NCBI GenBank assembly: GCA_016712345.1
Contig: JADJRH010000001.1
Span: 3,162,001-3,226,000, forward strand
DNA: 64,000 bases
DNA from: Polyangiaceae bacterium
GTDB lineage: Bacteria; Myxococcota_A; Polyangia; Polyangiales; Polyangiaceae
Direction of reading: 5' to 3'
The notes under the pieces were generated by a model that had not been told where the DNA came from, did no database searches, and saw only the letters and a list, made by a program, of their open reading frames with translations. Position numbers and translations under genes: made by a program. Position 1 is the stretch's first letter. The number at the start of each line of letters is the position of its first letter. Shown here in pieces: positions 1 to 8,896 of the stretch.

Positions 1-263
1 ATTGGGGCGGGCTCGCCGGTTTTAGCGTCGGTCACAGTGAGCGATTTGAGAAAGTCGTCGACCTTGTCGGCGGGGACCGAGAGATTGAGCGTTTCACCCG
101 GAACCGAGGCAGTGCGTTCAAAATACGCAATGCCATTTCGATAAACGACAACGCGGCCCAGCGTTGTATCGGTGTGTACATAACTGGATTCAGCCGCACA
201 GCCGCTTAAAAGCAGGAGGGCGGTTGAAGAAAACAGGGCGGTTGCAAAGAGCGGGTTGCGCAT
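1..263 (-). CDS. Lipoprotein, N-terminal fragment (DUF4139/MuiA-like start)
   Basis: The gene starts with ATG at 263 and runs off the left edge, so only 87 codons are visible. Residues 1-22 form a lipoprotein signal: short basic start (MRNPLF), hydrophobic stretch, lipobox LSGC with Cys22 as the lipidated residue. The mature part reads VVVYRNGIAYFERTA followed by a predicted beta-rich stretch (VPADKVDDFLKSL). That resembles the N-terminal region of DUF4139 / mucoidy-inhibitor-A-like proteins, whose function is poorly known. The family call is recognition by eye and only moderately sure; lipoprotein status is clear. It is transcribed divergently from the radical-SAM gene at 522. Confidence 0.6.
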   Translation of the reverse strand, partial: MRNPLFATALFSSTALLLLSGCAAESSYVHTDTTLGRVVVYRNGIAYFERTASVPGETLNLSVPADKVDDFLKSLTVTDAKTGEPAP

Positions 264-402
264 AATGGGCCCGTTGGTGTTGAGGGGGCGGTGGCCCCGA
301 AATAGCAGTCGGCACGCGATTACGCACCGGCGAGGCGAAACTTACACCGAATGGCACGAAAGCGGCGAATGATCTCACCCACTCTCGCTTCTCGACCTTG
401 AG

Positions 403-435
403 AGCGCTTCCAAATAACACGTTTGTCGAAGCGCT
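403..435. promoter_or_regulatory. 8-bp inverted repeat upstream of the radical-SAM gene
   Basis: AGCGCTTC (403-410) and GAAGCGCT (428-435) are perfect inverted copies separated by 17 nt, in the divergent gap between the lipoprotein (start 263) and the twin radical-SAM gene (start 522). Position and dyad symmetry suit a regulator binding site, but no regulator gene is adjacent and no convincing -35/-10 pair was found. Functional assignment is inference. Confidence 0.3.
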
Positions 436-521
436 TTCGGCAGCGATCTTTGTTTCTCGTTCGGCGCTGCCAAGGGGCCAATAGGCATTGGCGGCGGCGC
501 GCTGTATGCTCGCATCTTCGC

Positions 522-2372
522 ATGCGCAGCGAGCGGGTATTTACCAATATGACGTGCAGTCAAAACTGTACGTATTGCACGAGCCGGGCAACTGCCGAGG
601 TGCGGTCGTTCGTAACGCCGGCCGCGGTGCACGCCCGCATTGACGACGCGTTGTCAAAGGGCGCCACTGAAATTGTTTTAACTGGGGGTGAGCCCACACT
701 GCGGCGCGACTTGGGCGCATTGATTCAATACGCACGCAGCAAGGGCGCCGGAAGCGTCGTTATTGAAACTAATGCTACCGGGGTTGAAGCCGAAACAGCG
801 CGAAAATGGGCTCTTGCGGGCCTTTCCACAGCGCGGGTAAACCTCGCCGGCCCCGACGCCAGACTGGATGTCATTACGCGGGATCCGGGTGGATTTGAGC
901 GTGCCGAAAGAGGCATTGTTCACCTGCTCAACGCCGGTATCCCTGTTGAATTTCTGTGCGTGGCAGTTCAAAGCACCTTGCCTTTTCTTGCTGAAATTCC
1001 CGCGGCAATTGGGCGCATTTTGCAAAATGGGGCCATCACGCGCGCTCCGACACAACCCACCACCTGTTGGTTGTCGGTCCCAGTTCAAAGCCCCAATGTC
1101 AATGAACTCTGCCGCTATGAAGATGTGGTGTCACCGTTGCTCGCCTTTGAAAAAGCGGCACGAGCAATGGGATTTCCTGTAAAACTTGTGCCTTCGGCCA
1201 GTCCACCTCCGTGCGTGTTTCCCGAACGTGGGCGGCCGACACATTTGTTTTCGCTCACGGCAGGCGGGCGCAAGAGAGAAGAATACACAGAGTTTTCGGC
1301 GTGTGCAAACTGCCATGTTCGTGACCGATGTCCGGGTATTTCACGCGAGTATTTAGCCCGATTTGGTCCGCCCGACGCCCATCCGGTAAAAGACGATCGC
1401 ACGCGCAGGAGACTCTCACTCATCTCCACCGTTGAAGAACAGGTTCGGCGTGAACTTGTCACTCCCAATCGCTATCGCGATTCAATGGAACGCGATCTGG
1501 ATGAAGCAATCATTCGAGTGAATTTTCATTGCAATCAATCGTGCCGCTTTTGTTTTGTGAGCACGCATTTGCCTGAAGCGGGCGACATTGCGGTTCGCAC
1601 GGCTATTGTTGAAGCCGCCGAACGAGGTGAAAAGATCACACTTTCAGGGGGCGAACCCACGCTCAATTCAAGCCTTGTCGACTACGTGCGCCTCGCAAAA
1701 ACACATTCCAAATTGCCTGTTTTGCTTCAAACAAATGCCATTAAGCTCGACGATGAACAGTTGACAAATAGGCTCGTAGAAGCCGGCTTGGACGAGGCCT
1801 TTATCTCATTGCATGGAACAACCGCGGAGATCTCTGACAAGGTAACCAATGCGCCGGGAACATTTGTTCGAACGGTGGTGGGAATTGATAACCTTTACAG
1901 GACAGGCAAAGTTCGCATTGTATTAAACTTTGTTATCTGCCAATCCAATGCTTCAAACCTTCCCGAATATGTGCGCTTTGTTGCCCGCAGGTGGCCAAAA
2001 ACGTTTTTAAACGTCTCGTTTGTGGCCCCGTCCACAGATGTTGTACCGCGCGAAGAAGAGTTTATTCCGCGCTACAGAGACGTAATCCCGTTTATTGAGG
2101 AGGGATTGCACGAAGCAAGGCGGCTTGGCATTGAAATGGGCGGGTTTGAATCAATGTGTGGCATCCCTTTGTGTTTGGTGCCGACATCGCTCGACTCGTA
2201 CTTTCGACTAACATCCATCCCACCCGGATTTGATAAAGGTGAATTCGTCAAAACCGAAACATGCAATGCCTGTGACCTGGCCGCCGGTTGTTATGGATTG
2301 CGGCGCGGATATTATGAAATGCACGGCGATAATGAATTAAAAGCTGTTAAGCGTAATGGCAAATCTCATTGA
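522..2372 (+). CDS. Twin radical-SAM protein (two rSAM-SPASM-like halves in one chain)
   Basis: A 616-residue protein that carries two complete radical-SAM cores. Half one has the iron-sulfur motif C12-x3-C16-x2-C19 (CSQNCTYC) and TGGEPT near residue 54. It ends in a CxxCxxxxxC cluster (CANCHVRDRC) like a reduced SPASM/auxiliary-cluster tail. Half two repeats the plan with C337-x3-C341-x2-C344 (CNQSCRFC), SGGEPT, and a matching tail CNACDLAAGC near the C-terminus. Radical-SAM enzymes cleave S-adenosylmethionine to drive difficult modifications; the substrate here is unknown. The ATG at 522 was chosen because it sits ten residues before the first cluster motif; the frame is open to 423, but that extension is Arg-rich and not conserved-looking. 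No peptide precursor or partner enzyme is adjacent. Confidence 0.8.
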   Translation: MRSERVFTNMTCSQNCTYCTSRATAEVRSFVTPAAVHARIDDALSKGATEIVLTGGEPTLRRDLGALIQYARSKGAGSVVIETNATGVEAETARKWALAGLSTARVNLAGPDARLDVITRDPGGFERAERGIVHLLNAGIPVEFLCVAVQSTLPFLAEIPAAIGRILQNGAITRAPTQPTTCWLSVPVQSPNVNELCRYEDVVSPLLAFEKAARAMGFPVKLVPSASPPPCVFPERGRPTHLFSLTAGGRKREEYTEFSACANCHVRDRCPGISREYLARFGPPDAHPVKDDRTRRRLSLISTVEEQVRRELVTPNRYRDSMERDLDEAIIRVNFHCNQSCRFCFVSTHLPEAGDIAVRTAIVEAAERGEKITLSGGEPTLNSSLVDYVRLAKTHSKLPVLLQTNAIKLDDEQLTNRLVEAGLDEAFISLHGTTAEISDKVTNAPGTFVRTVVGIDNLYRTGKVRIVLNFVICQSNASNLPEYVRFVARRWPKTFLNVSFVAPSTDVVPREEEFIPRYRDVIPFIEEGLHEARRLGIEMGGFESMCGIPLCLVPTSLDSYFRLTSIPPGFDKGEFVKTETCNACDLAAGCYGLRRGYYEMHGDNELKAVKRNGKSH

Positions 2373-2456
2373 GCATATTGCAATTGATTGATTGCGAACC
2401 TGTTGGCAAGTCAAAAAAACTCGACAGGATGCGCTCGGTCAGCTAGTTTTCTCAGA

Positions 2457-2663
2457 ATGAGTCGCACAAGCGTCGCTCGAAAGCTCGATGAAGCTCCGGT
2501 GGCCAAGCCCACAGCTTTCGAGTTTCTAGAACGGGGCATGCAGCGAGTCGACGTGGAAGCTCTGCTCAAAGCCGGCGAACACTACGGCGACAATACGGAT
2601 CGTGAGTTGGCCGATCTGGACAGTGGCAAACACCCGCTGCAAGTGCGTACACAACGCCCGTGA
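2457..2663 (+). CDS. Small antitoxin-like protein
   Basis: A 68-residue protein (MSRTSVARKL...) whose stop overlaps the GTG of the next gene by 4 nt (GTGA, 2660-2663), implying translational coupling. It is rich in charged residues and has a plausible helical DNA-binding or neutralising segment, but I recognise no family. The antitoxin role is inferred only from position and size before a Doc-like protein; Phd-type antitoxins are of this length. The frame is open to 2388, but ATG 2457 gives the more protein-like N-terminus. It could instead be a hypothetical protein. Confidence 0.45.
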   Translation: MSRTSVARKLDEAPVAKPTAFEFLERGMQRVDVEALLKAGEHYGDNTDRELADLDSGKHPLQVRTQRP

Positions 2664-3073
2664 TCGATTTCGAGGCCGACGAGCTGCTTCTGGCGCTCGC
2701 GGCCCACGCGAGAACCCTTCGCACCAAAGCGCGGCTTAATCGCGAGGCCATGTTATCCGGTCTGGCGGAAGCACGGGCGCTGTCCCACGGCCAACCGCTG
2801 GATGAGCCGGCGGCGTTGTTTTTTGCATTCGCACCGCGCAGCTCAAAGTTCGGCCCGATTGGGCGCGTGTTTGTGTTCAGCTTCGCGCACGCCCAAGCGC
2901 TGGCCCTTGGATATTCGCTCGACATGAGCGATGTCGAATTGACCATTCACGAGATTCGTATCTTGCGCGGCGAGATCGACTTTGCCGAACTGCGCGCATG
3001 GTTCGCATCGCGACTACGGCCGATCGGCGAAAAGCGCCCCCCAATGAAGCGACCGCGCGACACCACGGGATGA
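2660..3073 (+). CDS. Doc/Fic-fold protein with a degenerate Fic motif
   Basis: A 137-residue protein. From about residue 27 to 118 the order of elements matches Doc toxins: a GLAEAR segment, an Ala/Phe-rich helix (EPAALFFAFA), the active-site loop, a helix ending in ALGY, then SDVEL and a GEID-AELRAWF tail. Doc proteins transfer phosphate to EF-Tu or modify other targets using HxFxDGNxxR. Here the corresponding loop, residues 61-69, reads SSKFGPIGR, with the catalytic His, the Asp-Gly-Asn triplet and most ligands gone. The start is GTG at 2660, fixed by the GTGA overlap with the upstream small gene. It may be an inactivated toxin, a regulator that kept only the fold, or a distant unrelated helical protein. 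The family call is by eye. Confidence 0.45.
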   Translation: MIDFEADELLLALAAHARTLRTKARLNREAMLSGLAEARALSHGQPLDEPAALFFAFAPRSSKFGPIGRVFVFSFAHAQALALGYSLDMSDVELTIHEIRILRGEIDFAELRAWFASRLRPIGEKRPPMKRPRDTTG

Positions 3074-3175
3074 TCGGGGGAGCGCGGTACTAGGTGGCTG
3101 GTGTTTTCGTCACGAGCAGCCCCGATCACGCGTCCGAGCGAGTCCCGGAGCGGAACATAGAAAAACACAAGCCAG

Positions 3176-6100
3176 CTAAGCTGTGGCTTCTTCCTCGTCG
3201 GGGACACCGTGGCATTGCGAAAAGGGCTTTCCACTGCCACACGGACAATCGGCCTCGGCAACGACAACAGGCGCTTCGGGCTTTTCTGTAGCGGCCGGCG
3301 GAATGTCTTCGTTGTGCTTGGGAACGGCCTTTTGCAATTCAGCCACGTGACGCGCCAAATCCGCCGCTTCAATCTCTTCTTCTTCTTCTTGGCGGCGCAC
3401 CTCCATGCCAAACAGTTTGGTGACCACGTTTGAGGAAACGCGGGCCATCATGTTGACAAAGAGGTTATACCCCTCTTTTTTATACTCCTGACGCGGGTCT
3501 TTTTGGCCATATCCGCGCAGACCAATACCGTCGCGCAGGTGTTCCATTTCGGTCAGGTGTTCAACCCACGCCTTGTCAGCTTCTTCGAGGTAGAAGTGTC
3601 TGAATACGCGTAGTACAAGTTCGGTACCCACCTCTTTTTCGCGCTCATTGAAGATTTTTTCGGCGCGTTCAAAGAGGTTGTGAGCCAGATCTTGGGCGTC
3701 GTTTTGGTGGGCGACGTCATCGGGCAACTCGGCTCCGAAGTGTTCTTTAAAGCCCTGAAAGATACCACCCCAGTCCCAATCCTCCGGGGGTTTGCGGGGC
3801 GGACACGACTCTTCAATCATGGCGCCCAGAATCCTGTCAATCAGGTCGAGCGCGCGCTCCCGTTGCTCGGTGAGTGCCTGTGGAATTAGCTTGGCGAGTT
3901 CGTCATACGCTTCAACGGGAACGTCGGTGAGTTCAAACCGCATGGCGTGCTGCGGAGCATTTGAAGCGTCTTTATCGTCCTTTTTGCTCTTGCCGTTTTT
4001 GGCAGACGCTTTTGCCTTTTTCTCGGCATCTGCGTCGGGGTTTTTGGATTTGAAATCAACCCGAACACCCCATCGCGTATAGATCTCGCGCTGGAGATTC
4101 TCGGTTTCAACGAGCTTGCCAATCCCTTTAAAGTCGTCGCGACCAATCTTCCGAGGATTGCCGTCTTTGTCGCGCGGCATAATTGGATCTTCGGCAAACA
4201 TGCCGAGCAACGACCCAACGTCTGCCAATACCGACTCTTGAATTCGCGCGAGGGGCTTAATTTCACGCTTTTCGCCCGTGGGTTTGCCCTCGTCGTCGAC
4301 GACATCGGGATAATAGCGACCGGCCAAAAGTTGCTGGCGCAGCTCGTACACCGTTTTGCGCTGCGCATTCATAACGTCGTCGTATTCAAGCAGGTTTTTG
4401 CGAATATCGAAGTTTCGCTCTTCAACCTTCTTTTGGGCGTTTTCAACGCTCTTTGTAACCCACGGATGTTCAATGGGCTCGTCGTCGGGCATGCCCATGC
4501 GCTCCATTAGGTTTTTCACCTTGTCGCCCGCGAAAATGCGCATCAGGTCATCTTCGAGCGAAAGGAAAAACCGGCTCGCACCGGGGTCACCCTGACGGCC
4601 GGCGCGCCCGCGAAGCTGGTTATCAATGCGGCGCGACTCGTGCCGTTCGGTGCCGAGAATGTAGAGGCCGCCGAGCTTTCGAATTTCGTCACCCTCTTTT
4701 TTAAACTCAACAGCCAGCTCTTCAACAAGCTTTTCAAATGCCTCGGGTTCGGCTTCAGGAACGCGGTTTTGCTCCTTGAAGCGGAGTTTGGCGACCATTT
4801 CAGGGTTGCCGCCGAGGAGAATGTCAGTACCGCGACCGGCCATATTGGTAGAAACGGTGATGGCCGATTTGCGGCCCGCCTGGGCGACCACGTATGCTTC
4901 GTTTTCGTGGTGTTTGGCATTGAGTACGGCGTGTTTGATTTTTTTCTTCTCTAAAAAGCGCGCAATGGCCGCGCTCTTTTCAACGCTCGTGGTACCCACC
5001 AATACCGGCTGCCCTTTTTCGTGCTTTTCGAGAATTTCATTAATGAGCGCGGTAAACTTTTCTTTTTCGGTTTTATAAACAACGTCTTCAAAGTCTTCGC
5101 GGATCTGCGATTTGTTGGTGGGAATGCAGATAACGTCGAGTTTGTACGTTGAGTGAAACTCCGCCGCTTCGGTATCGGCGGTACCTGTCATACCCGCCAG
5201 TTTCTTATAAATGCGGAACAGGTTTTGGAACGTAATGGTGGCCATTGTTCGGCTCTCTTCTTGGATCCGAACGTTTTCTTTGGCCTCCACCGCTTGATGC
5301 AAACCGTCGGACCAGCGGCGACCCGCCAATACGCGACCCGTAAACTCGTCGATAATCAGCACTTCAGGCCCGCGGCGCGGCTCACGCACCGCAACCATGT
5401 AATTGACATCGCGCTTGTAGAGTGTGTGAGCGCGCAGGCATTGATTGAGGATGTGCAGCGTTTCGAGATTTTCTGTAGCGTAAAGGTTTTTGCCTTTTAA
5501 AACGCTCATTCTCGAAAGGAGCTTTTCGGCAACTTCAACACCTTCGTCGGTGAGAGTGACTGAATGGCCCTTTTCATCAACCGTGTAGTGCTGTTCGTTT
5601 TTGAGCTTTGGAATGATCTCGTTAATGGCGCGGTATTTGTCGCTCGAACGTTCACCTTGACCGCTGATAATGAGCGGCGTGCGAGCTTCATCAATGAGAA
5701 TGGAGTCAACTTCATCGACAATGGCGTAGTTGAGTGGGCGCTGCATGTACTCAAGCGCCGAGAACTTCATGTTGTCGCGCAGGTAATCAAAGCCAAACTC
5801 ATTGTTTTGGCCGTACGTGATATCGGCCAAATACGCGGCCTTTTTTTCTGCGTCGGATTGTTGAGGAACCACAACTCCGGTTTTGAGGCCCAAGAAGTTA
5901 TAGATTTTGCCCATCCATTCGGAGTCGCGTTTGGCGAGGTAATCGTTCACCGTGACGATGTGAACGCCTTTGCCTTCAAGCGCATTGAGATACGCGGGCA
6001 GTGTGGCGACGAGCGTTTTGCCTTCACCGGTGCGCATTTCTGCGATGGATCCCTGGTGAAGAACCATGCCGCCGATGAGCTGTACGTCGTAATGACGCAT

Positions 6101-6340
6101 TTTGAGAACGCGGCGCGATGCTTCGCGGCAGACGGCGAACGCGGGGATCAGAATGTCTTCTACCGTGGCGCCGTTGTCGAGCTTGGTCCTAAGCTCACCG
6201 GTTTTGCCGCGCAGTTCGGCGTCGGACAGTTTTTCGATTTCTTTTTCAAGCTTGTTAATCGCTTCAACCTTTGGCTTGAGGCGCCGCACAGCGCGATCGT
6301 GCGAGGTGCCAAAGATCTTTCTCATCGCCCAAGTGAACAT
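3176..6340 (-). CDS. secA: Preprotein translocase ATPase SecA
   Basis: The motor of the Sec pathway, which drives unfolded proteins through SecYEG. All hallmarks are present: Walker A MRTGEGKT, the DEVDSILIDEARTPL block, the IRQ-type helicase motif region GRAGRQGDPG, and a C-terminal zinc-binding tail CPCGSGKPFSQCHG. At 1054 residues it is longer than the usual 850-900. Part of the excess is a Lys/Asp/Ala-rich insertion after FKSKNPDAD (residue about 750-785), likely a surface loop. The start is ATG 6340 (MFTWAMRKIFG); MRKIFG at 6325 is an alternative with no better ribosome site. It converges with the Doc-like gene. Confidence 0.98.
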   Translation of the reverse strand: MFTWAMRKIFGTSHDRAVRRLKPKVEAINKLEKEIEKLSDAELRGKTGELRTKLDNGATVEDILIPAFAVCREASRRVLKMRHYDVQLIGGMVLHQGSIAEMRTGEGKTLVATLPAYLNALEGKGVHIVTVNDYLAKRDSEWMGKIYNFLGLKTGVVVPQQSDAEKKAAYLADITYGQNNEFGFDYLRDNMKFSALEYMQRPLNYAIVDEVDSILIDEARTPLIISGQGERSSDKYRAINEIIPKLKNEQHYTVDEKGHSVTLTDEGVEVAEKLLSRMSVLKGKNLYATENLETLHILNQCLRAHTLYKRDVNYMVAVREPRRGPEVLIIDEFTGRVLAGRRWSDGLHQAVEAKENVRIQEESRTMATITFQNLFRIYKKLAGMTGTADTEAAEFHSTYKLDVICIPTNKSQIREDFEDVVYKTEKEKFTALINEILEKHEKGQPVLVGTTSVEKSAAIARFLEKKKIKHAVLNAKHHENEAYVVAQAGRKSAITVSTNMAGRGTDILLGGNPEMVAKLRFKEQNRVPEAEPEAFEKLVEELAVEFKKEGDEIRKLGGLYILGTERHESRRIDNQLRGRAGRQGDPGASRFFLSLEDDLMRIFAGDKVKNLMERMGMPDDEPIEHPWVTKSVENAQKKVEERNFDIRKNLLEYDDVMNAQRKTVYELRQQLLAGRYYPDVVDDEGKPTGEKREIKPLARIQESVLADVGSLLGMFAEDPIMPRDKDGNPRKIGRDDFKGIGKLVETENLQREIYTRWGVRVDFKSKNPDADAEKKAKASAKNGKSKKDDKDASNAPQHAMRFELTDVPVEAYDELAKLIPQALTEQRERALDLIDRILGAMIEESCPPRKPPEDWDWGGIFQGFKEHFGAELPDDVAHQNDAQDLAHNLFERAEKIFNEREKEVGTELVLRVFRHFYLEEADKAWVEHLTEMEHLRDGIGLRGYGQKDPRQEYKKEGYNLFVNMMARVSSNVVTKLFGMEVRRQEEEEEIEAADLARHVAELQKAVPKHNEDIPPAATEKPEAPVVVAEADCPCGSGKPFSQCHGVPDEEEATA

Positions 6341-6659
6341 CGGATCCGTCGCCTTCTTCGGGCCAAAAGGGTGCCGTCGCTTTTGGAGCGGCGAAACCTA
6401 GTCGCTAGGTGGAATCGGCGCAAGGGACGGGAGCGAAGACGCGCGTTTCACTTAGATCCCAGGGATTTGCGCGGGTGAACAACGCCGTCCGACATGGACG
6501 GGGCCTATCCCGCGCGGAGGGGGCCGGGGCGTTGCGGGGGCGACAGCGTGCCGTTGGCCACGACCAACACAGCGCACGGATCACTCCGGCCTATTCGCAA
6601 AAACCGTCGGTGGTGTACACAATCGCGGCGCAAAGGTGTGTGCGTGACTCAATGGTTGA
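6341..6659. other. Non-coding gap and secA leader (319 nt)
   Basis: No credible gene. The secA-proximal part holds two short dyads that would lie in the secA leader: CCAAAAG (6363-6369) with CTTTTGG (6380-6386), and CCTAG-TCG-CTAGG (6397-6409). The distal part is GC-rich and contains one perfect copy of the window-wide palindrome GTGTACAC at 6613-6620. The secA promoter should be here, but I could not pick a confident one. Confidence 0.5.
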
Positions 6660-7805
6660 TTAATGAGTTGCGTCCACCGCATTCGGCCCGAGGAGCGTGC
6701 CGCACATTGTTTTGCAGAGGATGTCTTTGGGAGGGCAGGTGCAGTTGTTTTGTTCTTTTTTCTTCAGAAAGTCCTGCATTTTTGCCATTGTGAACTGCGC
6801 CCGCTGTTCCACCTTTGAAAACTTCCAACCCTCTTTGATTTGACGAGGCGTGCGCGGATCGGTGGTTTTTCCGTCGGCTTCGGCACAGCACCGAAACGAT
6901 AAGTAATAGTAATAAAAATCTTCGTTATGAGTATAGATTTTGGGGCGGCATTGATTGCGAACTCCCTTATACCAGGGGCCGCCCGTTGTGGCGCTGTCGT
7001 ATTTGGCTTTCGGACTTTCAGTTGAAGCGATTTCGTCGGCATTTGCAGGCATGTCTGCAACGCCGAATGCGCTCACGCAATCGGGCTGTGAGCCGCTGCG
7101 AACACCTTTCCATAACCGTGCAAGCTCAGCCGGATCGCGCGCGCCGACCTTTGTCATATTGGGGCCGTCCCATGGATGGTCGCCGTTGCACTTTTTGGCG
7201 TCGCGCACAAAACCATAAGGAAACGGCGTCATATTAGGGCCTTCACAGGCAAACGTCCATTCACTCTCCGTGCATAGTCGTTTACCGACGGCGGCGCACT
7301 TTACTTGGGCTTGATAAAAATGATTCATTACCTCGGGGCGCTCGCCTTTTTTATTGGGCCACTCGTAGGTATCAATACAAAATCGTTTCTTTGTTTTTTT
7401 GCCCACACACTTGGCAGTGGGTGCGAATTCTTCGCAGATCTTCTTTTTATTGGACTTGTCGTACCAACTCTTTAGGCAGTTGTGCTCAACCTCGGAGCAA
7501 TATTCACCGTCCACAAGCTGCATTCCGGCCGGGCACGCAGACGGCTTTTTGGCGTCGGCGCCGGCCGTCTCCTCCACAACGGTGACGTTGGTGAGTACAC
7601 CCGCGTCGCCCCCGTCGTCGAACATGGCGTCGGCGTCGGGCCCACCGGCGTCGAGGTCGGCGGTGGGCACAACGGTGGGCGGAGGCGGAACATACCGAGG
7701 CGGTGGATTTTCAACCGGCTGCGGATTTGAGGACGTGCACGCGGCAAACAGAGCAATTGCCGAGGCAACGGATGCAAAAAACAGGGACAAGGGCGGCGTG
7801 CGCAT
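6660..7805 (-). CDS. Cys-rich lipoprotein with FGE/SUMF1-like fold
   Basis: A 381-residue exported protein. Residues 1 to about 27 are a signal ending FAAC, an acceptable though not perfect lipobox. A Pro/Asp/Gly-rich linker follows (PPPRYVPPPP, then DAGGPDADA). The folded part begins at about residue 95 (CPAGMQLVDGEYC). It contains CxxxY/W pairs, the FCIDTYEWPN segment, GKRLCTESEWTFACEG, and ends LSFRCC. These are signatures of the formylglycine-generating-enzyme/sulfatase-modifying-factor fold, which in myxobacteria is often used in non-enzymatic secreted proteins. A C-terminal Lys/Cys-rich tail (KKKEQNNCTCPP) follows. ATG 7805 was preferred over an upstream frame because it starts the signal peptide directly. 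Catalysis is doubtful. Confidence 0.75.
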   Translation of the reverse strand: MRTPPLSLFFASVASAIALFAACTSSNPQPVENPPPRYVPPPPTVVPTADLDAGGPDADAMFDDGGDAGVLTNVTVVEETAGADAKKPSACPAGMQLVDGEYCSEVEHNCLKSWYDKSNKKKICEEFAPTAKCVGKKTKKRFCIDTYEWPNKKGERPEVMNHFYQAQVKCAAVGKRLCTESEWTFACEGPNMTPFPYGFVRDAKKCNGDHPWDGPNMTKVGARDPAELARLWKGVRSGSQPDCVSAFGVADMPANADEIASTESPKAKYDSATTGGPWYKGVRNQCRPKIYTHNEDFYYYYLSFRCCAEADGKTTDPRTPRQIKEGWKFSKVEQRAQFTMAKMQDFLKKKEQNNCTCPPKDILCKTMCGTLLGPNAVDATH

Positions 7806-7981
7806 GGGACGGCCATTCAAAAATGCTCGGGGCGAACCGCGCATTCCAATGTTGCTGGGATTGGTTCACCGCCTGCGGCGCCGAACCGAATTGCGACATG
7901 GCACACCGATGGACGTGCGGTCAACCACAGCAATGATTCGGCGCACCGTCCGCGCGCCGAGCGAGCGGCGCCAATGTGTAC

Positions 7982-8596
7982 TTATCGCGATGCGAGAGCG
8001 CACGCCCGCGACAGTTCGGCGACTTGGTCGGGGCTCAAAACAATGTGTACACTTTCACCCGACGCTTTGTGGAACGTGATCGAAAGGACGCGAATGTCGA
8101 GGGCCTCCGCGTGTCTTGACGCGGTGATTTTTGAAACCTGGTAGTCGACGGAGCTTGCGCGGTCGCGAAGTTCCGAGATCGTTTTGTTGCGCATCTCGCC
8201 GCGTAGAAGCGACACGGCCGCGTCGAACCCAACCATCAATATCGACGACACGGCCGCGCCGTCTGCCTCTCCGAGCAGGGTGAAAATGTCGGACGTGAAT
8301 GCCGATTTTTCGAGTGCGTACATCGCGGCGCCGCGGCAGAGGTGGCGGCTTGCTTTTACGGCCCGAGCCAAAACCGACTCAGGTGCACCGAAACGCTCAC
8401 AAAACTGAGTGAGTCGTGACTCGACAGAAGCGGGAATTGGCTCGGGGAGCGACGGCCCCAGCGCTTCCCAAAAATGATGTTGCGCCGGCTCGGGCAGATT
8501 GAGCAAACTCCGAAGATCCGAGGCCATCTCGGTCGGCGCTCCGGCGTTGCCCAAGGAGCGGAGCTTGAACGGAGCCTCGGCGCTGGTCGAATTCAT
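7982..8596 (-). CDS. Unknown protein with a possible COMM-like C-terminal domain
   Basis: A 204-residue soluble protein without signal or membrane segments. The N-terminal 145 residues look all-helical: DLRSLLNLP, PIPASVESRLTQFCERFG, and a helix around ARAVKASRHLC. The last 55 residues (about 149-202) change to beta-rich: VDYQVSKITAS, IRVLSITFHKASGESVHIVLS, then a terminal helix PDQVAELSRAC. This order, helical domain then a VDxxV strand, paired strands and a closing helix, is that of COMMD proteins, the copper-metabolism MURR1 family described mainly from eukaryotes. The resemblance is visual only; it could be an uncharacterised myxobacterial family. It is divergent from the EF-G gene. Confidence 0.55.
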   Translation of the reverse strand: MNSTSAEAPFKLRSLGNAGAPTEMASDLRSLLNLPEPAQHHFWEALGPSLPEPIPASVESRLTQFCERFGAPESVLARAVKASRHLCRGAAMYALEKSAFTSDIFTLLGEADGAAVSSILMVGFDAAVSLLRGEMRNKTISELRDRASSVDYQVSKITASRHAEALDIRVLSITFHKASGESVHIVLSPDQVAELSRACALASR

Positions 8597-8757
8597 GTTC
8601 TTCGACTTAAGCGCGAGCGCCGCGCGCGGAGCAAGCTTCGCATTGGAGCGCTCTCGAAAGGCCTATTCTAAAGGCGATCGCGATGCACCGACGCTAATTT
8701 CAAATTTGCAATGCCGCGCGTGAACGGCGCGTAACCCGAGATCCGCACAATTTGTCC

Positions 8758-8786
8758 TTGCGCGAACTCGGCCCGGAAACTATACG
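8758..8786 (+). promoter_or_regulatory. Candidate promoter for the EF-G operon
   Basis: TTGCGC (8758-8763), a 17-nt spacer and TATACG (8781-8786) form a plausible sigma-70 promoter about 110 nt upstream of the EF-G start. The -35 is weak. The roughly 300-nt divergent gap 8597-8896 holds nothing else I can name. Confidence 0.35.
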
Positions 8787-8896
8787 GCGCGCGCCTTTTT
8801 ACCCTGCCCGGCAATTCCAGTTTTCCGGGTGAACCGGTGAGTTTCGCGGCGCGATTCTGGCCTCGCGACACTCACCGGCGTTTCGAGGAGCTTTCC

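Noticed and set aside
3096..3173. Imperfect inverted repeat (GGCTGGTGTTTT with AAAACACAAGCC) between the Doc-like gene and secA
   Set aside because: The loop is over 50 nt with one mismatch and no U-run, so I do not call it a terminator.
5564..6478. Plus-strand open frame of 304 codons opposite secA
   Set aside because: It is antisense to a fully conserved gene and its translation has no protein-family character.
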